Shown: positions 20,205 through 29,576 of the stretch, in pieces
Numbering within the stretch: position 1 is the first letter of the stretch
Layout: the number at the start of each line of letters is the position of its first letter
Origin: Mermis nigrescens
Lineage: Eukaryota; Nematoda; Enoplea; Mermithida; Mermithidae
Assembly: GCA_036768485.1 (NCBI GenBank)
Contig: JAVLUZ010000157.1
Span: forward strand, 9,174,457 to 9,238,456
DNA length: 64,000 bases
Direction: 5' to 3'
Notes under the pieces: generated by a model
Databases searched by the model: none
What the model was told of the DNA's origin: nothing
What the model saw: the letters and a program-made list of their open reading frames with translations, nothing else
Translations under genes and position numbers: made by a program

Positions 20205-22075
20205 AAATCATAGGTAGCGCGTTAGCGCTTACCTTATACTTGGGTACCTCTAACACCTGTGCAACCCCTACATAAATAACGGGACACCTATGGACACTAC
20301 GATTATTTTCAAAGATAGATATTATAATAAATTTTCTGTACATCGCTTTTTATTTTTTACAATCAATACCTACAGTTTAAAGAACGTGTAAAATATTAGC
20401 GTGAGGTTATAAGAAATAGCGAATTTCGGTGGCTTATTTCACCAGCAAGTACACAAATCTCTGCGAACGCCTTAGCAGACGAAAGAATTCTCTTGATGTT
20501 CAATGTTTTTGTTTTCCGGATTTCGCATTAATTCGCGAATGAAAATGCAAAGACTGTGAAAATATGGGGGTGGTGTAAAAACACATTTTGGTCGAGTTTT
20601 CCACTTGTTTATGTCTACCAACAACTCCGGCTATGAGTCCCGTAGAATTTGTCCTGCTGGAAACGCACTACGCTTCAAGGGCTACCTTCTGCAAAGCAGC
20701 AAATTTTTGCACACAATACGGACTTAGATCTAGGAGTTCAAACTTTGCACCCTAGTGGACGGTGTAAAAAAGGTTTTGTCCGAGATTTCTTTACCAACTT
20801 CTCTGCAAAGTCGGGATAAATTGAATAAAATAAAAACAGGAACTACATATAGCAACTAATTGCAGTTAAAAACTCAATATTGAGTTTCTTATGGAGGTGT
20901 CAAAATCGAATTCATGGGTAAAAAATGGACGAAGAAACACTTTTGCTTCCCTTTTTGTTTGGTAAATATCTCGAATATTTTGCGGAACAGAAGTTTTGCA
21001 CATACAAACGTACTTCAATTCAAAGCCTACAAACCAGCCTGCACCGAATTTCTTTAAACTCAATGAAGATTTGGGTACAGATTTTTAAAATCAACGATGT
21101 GGTGAATGGTGGAAAATAAGTTTTTGTACGTTTTGTTTGTTCGCCACTTTCTCTATTTAGAAGTCGGGAAATGTCGAATAGAATAAAAATAAAGTACTTG
21201 CTAATGGGTACACGTCACTGTACATGGTGTTTATTTACATTAATATTCAGCTTTTCTAAAGGTGTAAACTCGAAAAGTGGGGGTGATTAACGAGTTTCTG
21301 TCTTGTTTTTTCTGCCAACTTTTCCGGTTATGAGTCTGGACATGACCTCAAGTCTAAAAATGTAACAGAAATTAAACGTGATATGCCTCTTGGGCACGTT
21401 TGTGAACACTCAACAGTGGTGTAAAGTGGTTTACATCTAATATTTATTTGTCTTCAGGCCATTGAAGAGACCTAATTTTTTCATAAATGTTGATCGTAAT
21501 ATCAGAGTAATATTCGAATTACGAATACGACTAAAATATTCTTTACACTCGGTTGTCGGGTAAAGTTTACACCTGCAATAGAGCCTTTCGGAAGCTTAAT
21601 TTTGCCCCAAAACATTCTATATAACGTCAGAATTACGAAACTGACTGTAAGTTTTTCTCTACACCCAGAACTTAGTTTTCACTATTCATTTATTGTTAAT
21701 ATGTAAAGTTTACACTACAAATTTATTTTACTTCAGAGCGTTACAAAACGGTATATTTTTCAAAATGTGTTTTTTAAGGTCAGGATAACGAATCTGACTG
21801 TAAGTTTTCTAACACCGAGTAGTTGTGTAAAGTTTACACTGAACATTAACTTTAATTTCAGAGTATTAAAGAAGTCTTTACACCCATTAGTTGCGTAAAG
21901 TTATGGTGAAAACCTTAGATATATTCAAATAAGGTAAGGTTGTATTGTTTAACAAAGATAATACTGATTTTTCACACAATATTGTTTTCCGCGATCCTGG
22001 ACTGCTGTTATTATTGTGGCATGTTACCGTATGCGTTTATGATGTACTCAAATCATGCTAATTAAAGGTAGGTTA
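20205..22075 (-). repeat. T-array copy 1, reversed, with terminal hairpin
   Basis: Degenerate tandem units, usually 100-140 bp, are built around GTGTAAAGTTTACACT, TTCAGAGCGTT and GTCAGGATAACGAATCTGACTG. The outer end carries the hairpin GTAGCGCGTTAGCGC at about 20214 and the GGTGTCCCGTTATT-type tag (complement). The inner end passes through TTTGAGTACATC and AAATTAGCATG-type sequence into the A module at 22077. Orientation is opposite to copy 2 at 23825. No coding capacity is apparent. Confidence 0.75.
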
Positions 22076-22076
22076 C

Positions 22077-22775
22077 TTGCAAAGAAAAATGATCCAATGT
22101 AACAAAAAAGACGAATATACTTGGGATTGTGGATTATTAAGGAAGGAAAAGGAGGGGACTAGAAAAAACTCCTATGTATATATGCCTAAAGTCGCAAAAC
22201 CTGTTAAAAGTCAGACTTTTTATAAACAACTGAAAGAGTCGGAGTATATTCTGCGGCCTCTGAAAGAATGTAAGCTACTTTATATAATTTTAATGCTTCA
22301 CATAACAGTGTATAAACAAATCTAAAATGTATATTTTTTGTGAATTGCTTGCAAGTCGCAACGCCGACTTGCTTCGTATATCGAGATTGATAGAAAACTA
22401 ATTGAAGCATTAAAGCAAGCAAACATGGCGTCAATTGTTTAGAGCACACAATCGTCGTTGGTGTACAAGCTTATCTGCATGTAGTCTGTTTCATATAACC
22501 ATACGCGTTTCCAACTGCTAAAACCAACAATTTCTTTGATTGTCTTAAATGCATCGATGTTTGCTATTTCGTCTAATCGGTTTACAAAGTCGCTCTTAGT
22601 TTACGCCATCTACTTTCCCATGGATACAGCATAGCTAACTTTCTGCTTTTTCAATCGTTTTTTAGGTTCAATAATTTATTTCAATCTGCAGGCAGCAGAA
22701 TATATTTCGATTTTTTTGCGTCGTTAAGAGAAAGTCTGATTTTTAGCAGGTTTTGCAACTTAAGGCATATAAACA
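22077..22775. mobile_element. A element with paired arms (A3)
   Basis: The left arm (GCAAAGAAAAATGATCC to TTCTGCGGCC) and the inverted right arm (22683-22775) enclose about 410 bp. That interior (TTGCTATTTCGTCTAATCGG, ACTTGCTTCGTATATCG) reappears inverted in the neighbouring A4. Short frames inside are not supported as genes. Confidence 0.7.
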
Positions 22776-22777
22776 CT

Positions 22778-23820
22778 AGCAAAGAAAAATGCTGTTATGG
22801 AACAAAAACGAAAAGTATTCGTTGAACTATGGATTATTAAGGATGGAGGGGGCCATAGGTGGGCGGCACAAAAATTCTGTGGAGAGGTGCAGGATTTTTG
22901 AAAGGTCAGAAAAAATGGTCCTAAAAATAGTGGTTTGGCAAAAAACACCATTTTTTGACGTTTTTATCAAGAACTTTCCATTTGCATCAAAAAATCGCGA
23001 AAAAAATTTAAAAATTGAATTCTGGGGGATGTTATGATTTCTATGGGTGTATTTAGCCTTCTAGGGGCTGCAAACCCAGTGCCCACGTGTCGAGGGGACT
23101 AGGAAAAAGCCACTTATGTATTTGCCTAAAGTCGCAAAATCCGCTAAAAATTAGACTTCCTGTAAGCAACGCAAAAAATCGAAGTAAATTTTGCCGCCTG
23201 CAGATTGAAATTGACTATTGAACTAAAAATAGATTGAAAAATCAGCAACTCAGCTATTTTATTGGTATGAAAAATTAGATAGATTAAACTACGAGAAACG
23301 TTGCAAGCCAATTGAATGAAATAGCAAACATCGATGCACTCAAGGTAATTTGAAAAAAATTGTTGGTTCAAGCAGTTAGAAACTCGTAAGATTATGTGAA
23401 ACAGACTGCATGTAAGTAAACTTGCATACCCGCAGCGACTGTGTGCACATACCAACTGACGCCAAAAAATAAAACACCTTCAAATATAACTACACTTAGT
23501 TTTCTATTAATCAAGTTACGAAGCAAGTCAGCTTTGCAACTTGCCAGCAATGTACAAAACGTAAAAATTATAGATTATGTTCATACACTCTTAAGTCAAG
23601 CATTGAAAATTACTTGAAGAAGTTTCATCTTTCAGAGGCCGCAGAATATATTTTGTTTTTTGCGTTGCTTAGAGAAGAGTCTGATTTTTAGCAGATTATG
23701 CGACTTTGGGCATATACATAAGAAGTCTTCTCCTAGTCACTTCCTTTTGCATACTTGATAATCCACAATCCCAAGTATATTCGTCTTTTTTTGTTCCATC
23801 GGAGCATTTTTCTTTGCTAG
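22778..23820. mobile_element. A element with B insertion (A4)
   Basis: A left arm begins CTAGCAAAGAAAAATGCTG. It is split by a B-family MITE at 22854-23091, resumes at GAGGGGACTAGG and ends CCGCCTGCAG. The right arm is 23630-23820. The interior is the reverse complement of A3's interior, so A3 and A4 are neighbours in opposite orientation. Confidence 0.7.
22854..23091 (-). mobile_element. hAT-type MITE, family B, nested in A arm
   Basis: It starts CATAGGTGGGC and ends TGCCCACGTGTC, flanked by GAGGGGGC and GAGGGGAC, an 8-bp duplication with one mismatch. Uninterrupted A arms elsewhere carry the single GAGGGGACTAGG sequence, so the empty site is visible in the window. Confidence 0.88.
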
Positions 23821-24168
23821 TACCCTAATTTTAATTAGCATGATGTGAGTAAATCAGTCAGTACACAATACAGTAACGTGCAACAATAATGATAGCAGTC
23901 CAAGGTTGCGGAAAACAATATTGTTCTAAACAACGGCGAATTTTTTGTAATAAGACAACCTTACCTAATTTAAATGGATCGAAGGTTTTTAGCATAAACT
24001 CTACGCAATTATCGGGTATAAAGAACACTTACGCTCAGATTCGTAATCTTGACGTTACATGGAACATTTTGAGAAAAATCGAGCTGCTGCAGCGCTCTGA
24101 AACTGGATTTAATTTTCAATTTAAAGTTTGCATGACTACTGTGTGTAAAGAAAACATGCAGTCGATAT

Positions 24169-24418
24169 CACACCTGGGCGTGAGGAGGGGATTTGGGGTA
24201 TGTCCCCGAGGAGCAAAATACCCCCGCCCAGAAATCAAAATACAACCCCCAGAATTCAATTTTTAAAATTTTTTTCGCAAATTTTTGATGCCCACGGATA
24301 GTGCTTGACGAGAAACGTTTAAAAATGGTGTTCTTTCGCCGTACCACCATTTTTAATACTATTTTTGACCTTTAAAAAATATTGCAACCCCTCAGAATTT
24401 TGGTGCTGTTCACGTATG
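24169..24418 (+). mobile_element. hAT-type MITE, family B
   Basis: The ends are CACACCTGGGCG and TTCACGTATG. The flanks are GTCGATAT and GTCGTAAT, where other array units read GTCGTAAT-like sequence once, consistent with an 8-bp target duplication with two later changes. Confidence 0.8.
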
Positions 24419-24775
24419 GTCGTAATCCTCACCTTGTGGAACATATTTTCAAAAAATCACGTTTAGCAACATTCTGGAAATAAAGTAAATTTGTAGTGTA
24501 AACCAGACATTTACGATAAATCAATAGTGCGTGGTTTACACAACTAATGGGTGTAGAGAAAACTAACAGATAGATTCATAATTCTGGCCTTACGTAGAAC
24601 ATTAAAAAGAAAAAAATTAAGAGCCGACTGTTCGCCATAGTTTTCAAAAATGATCTTGCTAAGCGAGAGTTGTAAACCAAAAGAGACCTAAAGTTTAAAC
24701 CTGCCATTACATTATGAAGACAATTATGAAAGATTTTAAAGTTAAAGAAAATGAAAAAGGTGGGATGTTGGTAAA

Positions 24776-25478
24776 TTAAAACAAATTTGAAGGATATGAT
24801 GAAACATTATTGTTGAGAATGGGACGATCACGTGCTATGTAGAATGACTCTTTGATTAAAAGATCAAAAGACTTGGATGCTCGACTGATACCCTTGAAGC
24901 AATCTGATGTAATTGTATGATTGCTATTTGAGATATGTCTGTGAATAGCAGATAAGCTATCACCCTGAATTGGCTTTCCTGTAGCAAATGAGATGCCAGT
25001 ATGCTCTGCAATTATATTCCCAAAATGTCGGCGAGTTTCGCCAATGTAACTAGCCATTAGCCATACAGCTAAAACACGTATACTTATATACTAAATTTGA
25101 GAGTAGCTTAGCAGGTACAGCATCCTGATTCTTGAAAAACCGGCTTATACACATGACAGGTTTGTAAACAAACCTTACTCTAATCTGAGGGTAAAATGCA
25201 GATATAAGCTTTAGAATTCTGCTGCGTACATTGTAGCCATGCACACCAGTGTAAGGCAAAACAAGAGAATAAAATAGTTCATCACACCCGACTTTTATAT
25301 CATCACTCTTATTATAAACCTTTGTCATAAAGTCTGATATGACCTTATCAATCAAGCCAAGAGGATACTCAGTTTGCAGTAGAGTCTGTTTCAGCTTGTC
25401 AGTATCAGAGACAAAAGTCTGATATGAGTTACAAATCATGTAAATACGACTCACAAGTGTCTATATTAGACCAAATTT
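24776..25478 (-). pseudogene. Penelope-like RT tail and GIY-YIG endonuclease, frameshifted
   Basis: The upstream part (25478-25050) encodes the post-RT linker, including RIYMICNSYQTF, DKLKQTLLQTEYP and the RVRFVYKP segment, and ends YKYTCFSC. The downstream frame (25057-24776) encodes a GIY-YIG nuclease: SYIGETRRHFG, IIAEHTG, HRHISNSNH, then KESFYIARDRPILN. Penelope-like elements join RT and GIY-YIG in one ORF. Here a few-base duplication around ATGGCTAATGGCTA shifts frame at the CFSC/SYIG junction. The catalytic Tyr, Arg, His and Glu positions look retained. It is 5'-truncated at about 25478, so the RT core is missing. An overlapping fragment of a sister copy is at 45101-45380. Confidence 0.85.
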
Positions 25479-25490
25479 ATAGGCATAAGC

Positions 25491-25755
25491 ATAGCTCGGC
25501 GTGAGAAGCGGATTTTGGGGTATGCACCATTCCGCCGAGAAACCAAAATACCCTCCAGAAATCAAAATACCCACTCAGATTTCAATTTTTAAAAATTTTT
25601 TCGTTTTTTCGCAATTTTTTTGATGCCAATGGATAGTGCTCGATGAGGAACGTTGAAAAATGGTGTTTTTTTCGCCATACCACCACTTTTAAGGCCATTT
25701 TTTGACCTTTGAAAGAATGTTGCACCCCCAGAACTTTGGTGCCGCAAACCTAAGG
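25491..25755 (+). mobile_element. hAT-type MITE, family B, eroded
   Basis: The interior GATAGTGCTCGATGAGGAACG and the left GCTCGGCGTGAGAAGCGG match other B copies. The right end TTTGGTGCCGCAAACC has lost the usual terminus. It abuts the 5' truncation of the Penelope remnant. Confidence 0.65.
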
Positions 25756-26300
25756 AATGGAATATCTTTTTTCTTTTTTTAAGTTTAAAATCTTTCATAT
25801 TTCTCTTCATAATGTAATGGCAGGTTTAAACTTTAAGTTTCTCTTGGTTTACAACTCTCGCTTAGCAAGCTCGTTTTAAAAAAATTGAGCCTTGCAAGGC
25901 TCTAGAACTAAATTTAATTTGCAGTGTAAACTTTACACATCTACAAAGTGTAAACAAGATTTTAGTCGGATTCATAATTCTGATATTACTCTCATTACGA
26001 TCAACAATTATAAAAAAAGTTAGTCGTGACAATAGCGTGATGATAAATAAGTTTTAAATGCAAACCACTTTACGCCACTGTTGTGTGTAAACAAACGCGC
26101 TCAAATAGCGTATCATCTTCGATTCCTGGTATATTTTCAGAATCGACGTCATGTCCAAACTCAGAACCGGAGAAGTTAGCAGAAAAAACAACACAGAAAT
26201 ACGTTTAGCACACTTAAATTTTGACTTTACACCTCCCGAAATAGATAAATATTGATATAAATAAACGCAATTTGCCGTGACGCGTACCTCTTTGAAAGTA

Positions 26301-26798
26301 CCGTATTAACCCAAGTATAAGCACCACGCGTGTATATGCACCCCCTGCTTTTTGGGGGTAGGAAAATGGAAAAAGGTTATCTCCTTGTATAAGCATCATG
26401 CAGCAAGTTACATCTGTTAGGGAGTTGTGACTTATTTTAAACTCAGTTACCATATAATTTATTAAATGTGAAGTACGATTTTCCACATTTTTCGCAAGAA
26501 AGATCTAATAAGCAGCTTCCTTAGAATTGGTGGATCTATTAACCTAAAACCGTTTGGTAGAATAAATGGCACACAGAGGTTTAGGTATAATTATCTTTAA
26601 TTGGTCAATTTATTCTTAAATGGTAGGTATGTATGTGCCCTGTTTATTTCTCTAAATATTGTCCTATCTCGTACGCTACTTATAAAGATTTCTGAGCGTT
26701 TTAGCATGATAAAAATTATTTTCCTGCGTATAAGCACCTGTATGCTTTTTGGCCTGAAAATTTTGAAAAAAGTGGTGCTTATACACGAGTAAATACGA
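26301..26798. mobile_element. Tc1/mariner-like MITE, 498 bp, TA target
   Basis: The ends CCGTATTAACCCAAGTATA and its partner (complement of TATACACGAGTAAATACGA) are inverted repeats of about 27 bp ending in AAGCACCAC. TA flanks both sides. The collinear array copy has the uninterrupted site GAAAGTACTTTATTTG at 36873-36888, giving a direct empty site. The interior has no convincing transposase. Confidence 0.88.
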
Positions 26799-28370
26799 TA
26801 CTTTTTTTATTCTATCCAAGCTATCCCTACTTCTAAACAGAGAAAGTGGCGAACAAAAAAAACGGACGAAAACGTATTTTCCACCATGCTCAACATTGTA
26901 AACCTTAAAAATCTAAAATCAAGTCCCCATAATGTCTTAAAAAATTCGATTTAAGCCAGTATGTAATCTTTGAATCGTAGTAAATTTGTATGTAAAAAAC
27001 TTCTAAAAAACGTGTTTTTTCGCCCATTTTACACCCCTGATTTTAAACTTTACACACCTATAAATAACTGAATATTGCGTTTTTTGAAAGCGGTTTGCTG
27101 CGAAATGTAGCCCTCAAAAGGTTCTTTATATCTGTTCTATTTGATTTAGCCCAACTTAAAGGCGGAAAAGTTGGCAGAGAAATCCTAGACAAAATCTTTT
27201 TTACACCATTCACTAGAATGTAAAATTTAAAGCCCTAGATCTAACTCCGTAATGAGTGTACAAAACTTTGCTGTTAAGCAGAAAGTAGCCGCCCCCCTCG
27301 AGCCATAGCACATTTCTGTCAAAACGAATTTTCTTTGGAACGTATAACCGGAGTTGTTGACAGAAATAAGCAATTCAAAAAACTCGACCGAAATGATGTG
27401 TATTTTCACCTCCGCATTTTCACACATTTTACAATCCCAATCGAGAACTAATGCGAAATTCAAAAAACAAAGAATGCATATCTAGAGAATCCTATCCTCT
27501 ACAATTCAATACCATTGAATCTTATGGGAAATTTAAACAGAGTTGTGTATAAGCTGGCGAAAAAAACTACCAAAAATCGATATATATTATAACCCTAATG
27601 CAAAACTTTACACGCCCATCACAAACTCAATATTGAGTGTAAACAAAAAAACGCATACGCTTTTTTATTAATTATGTTTGAAAAAACGCACCTCCTAGAT
27701 GTGGTGTCCCGTTATAGCTATAGGGGGCTCATGTGTTGGTGGTACTCAAGTACAATATAGGTATGCGCTAACGTGCAAACAATGAAATATTTAGTTTTCT
27801 TCATATCCGCAGTAGTTTATATTTTCATTTTGCATGAGGACGCTTAATATGCTCCAGTTTTCGCATTAGAAGTATCAACTTTCAGCAGATTCTTAACGAC
27901 ATTTTAGCGATTTGTTGATTTTTTCTATCCACTTCTTTTAAATCTTTAACTAGCAATTCAAAATGCTCCAATGGAACTAAAAGAACATACATACTTAGAA
28001 TAGCGGATTATTAACGACATAAAGGGATGGGACTAGGAAAGAGTTATCTGTGTACGCAGAAAATCATTAAAACCTGCTAAAAATCAGACTTTCTCTATGC
28101 AACACAAAAATTTAAATATAGTCTGCGGCCCCTGAATAAGAATGTGTCCTCTCAAAAGATTTGATCGCACTAGGATGGTGAATAGCTTAGAAGGAAACTT
28201 CGACCTGCGTTAAATAGTCGAAGTAGCTGAATATCAGTCTCACATTTTATAGCAATATGAAGTCAATATTCATTTAAAATGCTCAATAGATGAATTGTAA
28301 CATTCGCATCATGCTGTTTATTATGGCTACAGTTGCACATGTTGTGCTAGCATGATGAGATGATTTAGGT

Positions 28371-28887
28371 TCATTTTCCCCTGCTTTGGCGTTCTCCATT
28401 TTCAGCTATTAAAATTTCCGGTCTATCATTGACTACATCTTCTTGCATGATAATGTCCAGACATGCACGGAGGGTTGGGGGTCCTGTTTCTTCAGAATGG
28501 AATGGGAAATACATATAGCGAAAATGAGGCAAAATGAAAGCCGAAAACGAATGAAATTGAAAATTTTCTTCAAAAACGCTTCAAATTGACCAGAAACTGT
28601 GCAATAACGTAGTTTTAATGCTATTTTAGCGCTGGTACCAGTTCTTGAGGTCTTTTTGTCTAAAATAGCACAATTTTTGATCCCCACCCTAGACCAGCTA
28701 ACATCTGCCCCCAGATCGTGTATAATGTGCACCTATGGTTATGTCGCTCATTATTCATATGACGTGTCCTATATTTTTTGGCGCTAATCTGTTTGCGCAT
28801 GTTAATTGCCTTGTCATACTTTATTTGCCGTTGCAACAGCGGTCGTTTGAATTTGCGTCCAGTTGAGGTTATTAAAGAAGACACCAT
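28371..28887 (-). pseudogene. Basic small ORF split by hAT MITE
   Basis: An ATG in good context (AAAATGG) starts MVSSLITSTGRKFKRPLLQ, followed by a Lys/Arg-rich segment with INMRKQISAKKYRTRH. The frame runs into a C MITE at 28737-28458. With the MITE and one 8-bp duplicate ignored, a second frame continues with IIMQEDVVNDRPEILIAENG and a stop at 28371, but one base out of frame. So the gene was broken by insertion and/or a frameshift. It lies inside an A element, so it could be that transposon's own protein. No family recognised. Confidence 0.45.
28458..28737 (+). mobile_element. hAT-type MITE, family C
   Basis: It starts CAGACATGCACGG and ends GTGCACCTATG, flanked by ATAATGTC and GTTATGTC (six of eight). 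The interior matches 63549-63834 closely. It interrupts the basic ORF. Confidence 0.85.
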
Positions 28888-29259
28888 TTTCCTTAGTTAA
28901 GATTTGATCTAACTAAATCTAATTAAATTCAATTAAGATCGATCAGTTTTTTATAGAATGACCTGTTGCGCTATTTATTTCTCAAAATTAAGTCACACAG
29001 CTACCTTCTGTAGGCTGCAAAACATAAGTATTTCGATTTTTGTGTTGCTTAGAAAAAGTCTGATTTTTAGCAGATTCTAGTGATTTTTTGCACGCATAGT
29101 TGGCTTTTTCTAGTCCCCTCCTTTTATGTCTTCAATAATCGGCTATCCCAAGTATATTTGTCGTTTTTGTTCCATCGGAGCATTTTTCATTGCTAGTCAT
29201 GATCACTAGCTTATACACGAACTACACGTCCTTCCATGTAATCCGTTTTGTTTGATCAG

Positions 29260-29354
29260 CAATTTTGCGTTAAAGAGCTCAAACACGGTCTACACGGCCG
29301 ATATCGCGCTATCATCGACAACATACTGCAGCTCAGCATCAAACTATATCCTAA
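29260..29354 (+). CDS. Candidate isolated exon
   Basis: A 95-bp segment is bounded by a good acceptor (CCGTTTTGTTTGATCAG) and a near-consensus donor (CTAA|GTGAGT). Its one open frame reads QFCVKELKHGLHGRYRAIID and continues NILQLSIKLYP, with an ordinary amphipathic composition. The phase (0 in, 2 out) differs from the G family. It lies just upstream of the G2 promoter, so it would belong to another gene. No partner exon was found. Confidence 0.35.
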
Positions 29355-29509
29355 GTGAGTTAAACAGATAATATTATTGTATATCACATAACTATTCGTG
29401 TAGTTTGAAAAGCAGCTTTTGCCACGTCGACACGAACGCAAACAGAAACGAGTCGATTGCATAAACGCAACTACGTTTTGTGATAAGGAGGGCTGCTAGT
29501 GTAGTCCCT

Positions 29510-29517
29510 TATAAAAG
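29510..29517 (+). promoter_or_regulatory. TATA box of G2
   Basis: TATAAAAG lies 60 bp before the G2 start codon. A TCAACTT initiator-like site is about 25 bp downstream of the TATA, near 29535. The spacing fits a focused RNA polymerase II promoter and a short 5' UTR of about 40 bp. Confidence 0.65.
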
Positions 29518-29576
29518 GAGCCGATTCTCAGGAGTCAACTTAGTCGCAATTCACATTCATTTCAAATCCCACGACG

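Larger units (their letters stand above)
24650..25875 (-). mobile_element. Penelope remnant between inverted flanks
   Basis: About 90 bp at 24655-24745 (CTTGCTAAGCGAGAGTTG through GATTTTAAAG) recurs as the complement at 25780-25875. Between them lie the C-terminal half of a Penelope-like element on the minus strand and a B-type MITE. Penelope elements often have complex or inverted terminal repeats, so the flanks may be its termini; alternatively they come from array sequence caught in an inversion. Confidence 0.65.
23825..27785 (+). repeat. T-array copy 2, multiply interrupted
   Basis: The array begins with AATTAGCATGATGTGAG and CACAATAATGATAGCAG-like sequence. It runs in GTGTAAAG units to the terminal tag GATGTGGTGTCCCGTTAT and hairpin ATGCGCTAACGTGC near 27762. 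It is interrupted by a B MITE (24169-24418), a Penelope remnant with inverted flanks (about 24650-25875) and a Tc1/mariner-like MITE (26301-26798). It is collinear with copy 3 at 35975-37925. Confidence 0.75.
27955..29199. mobile_element. A element carrying a small ORF (A2)
   Basis: A left arm starting AAATGCTCCAATGGAAC at about 27968 and an inverted right arm (29005-29199, ending TTTCATTGCTAGT) enclose an interior unlike those of A1, A3 and A4. The interior holds a basic coding remnant on the minus strand and a nested C MITE. It may be the least deleted A copy here. Confidence 0.65.

Noticed and set aside
27471..27535. Plus-strand AA-TGC segment with CISRESYPLQF, resembling a G-family Cys exon
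   Set aside because: The acceptor is poor, the frame ends in TAA soon after the second Cys, and the sequence lies in a T-array repeat.
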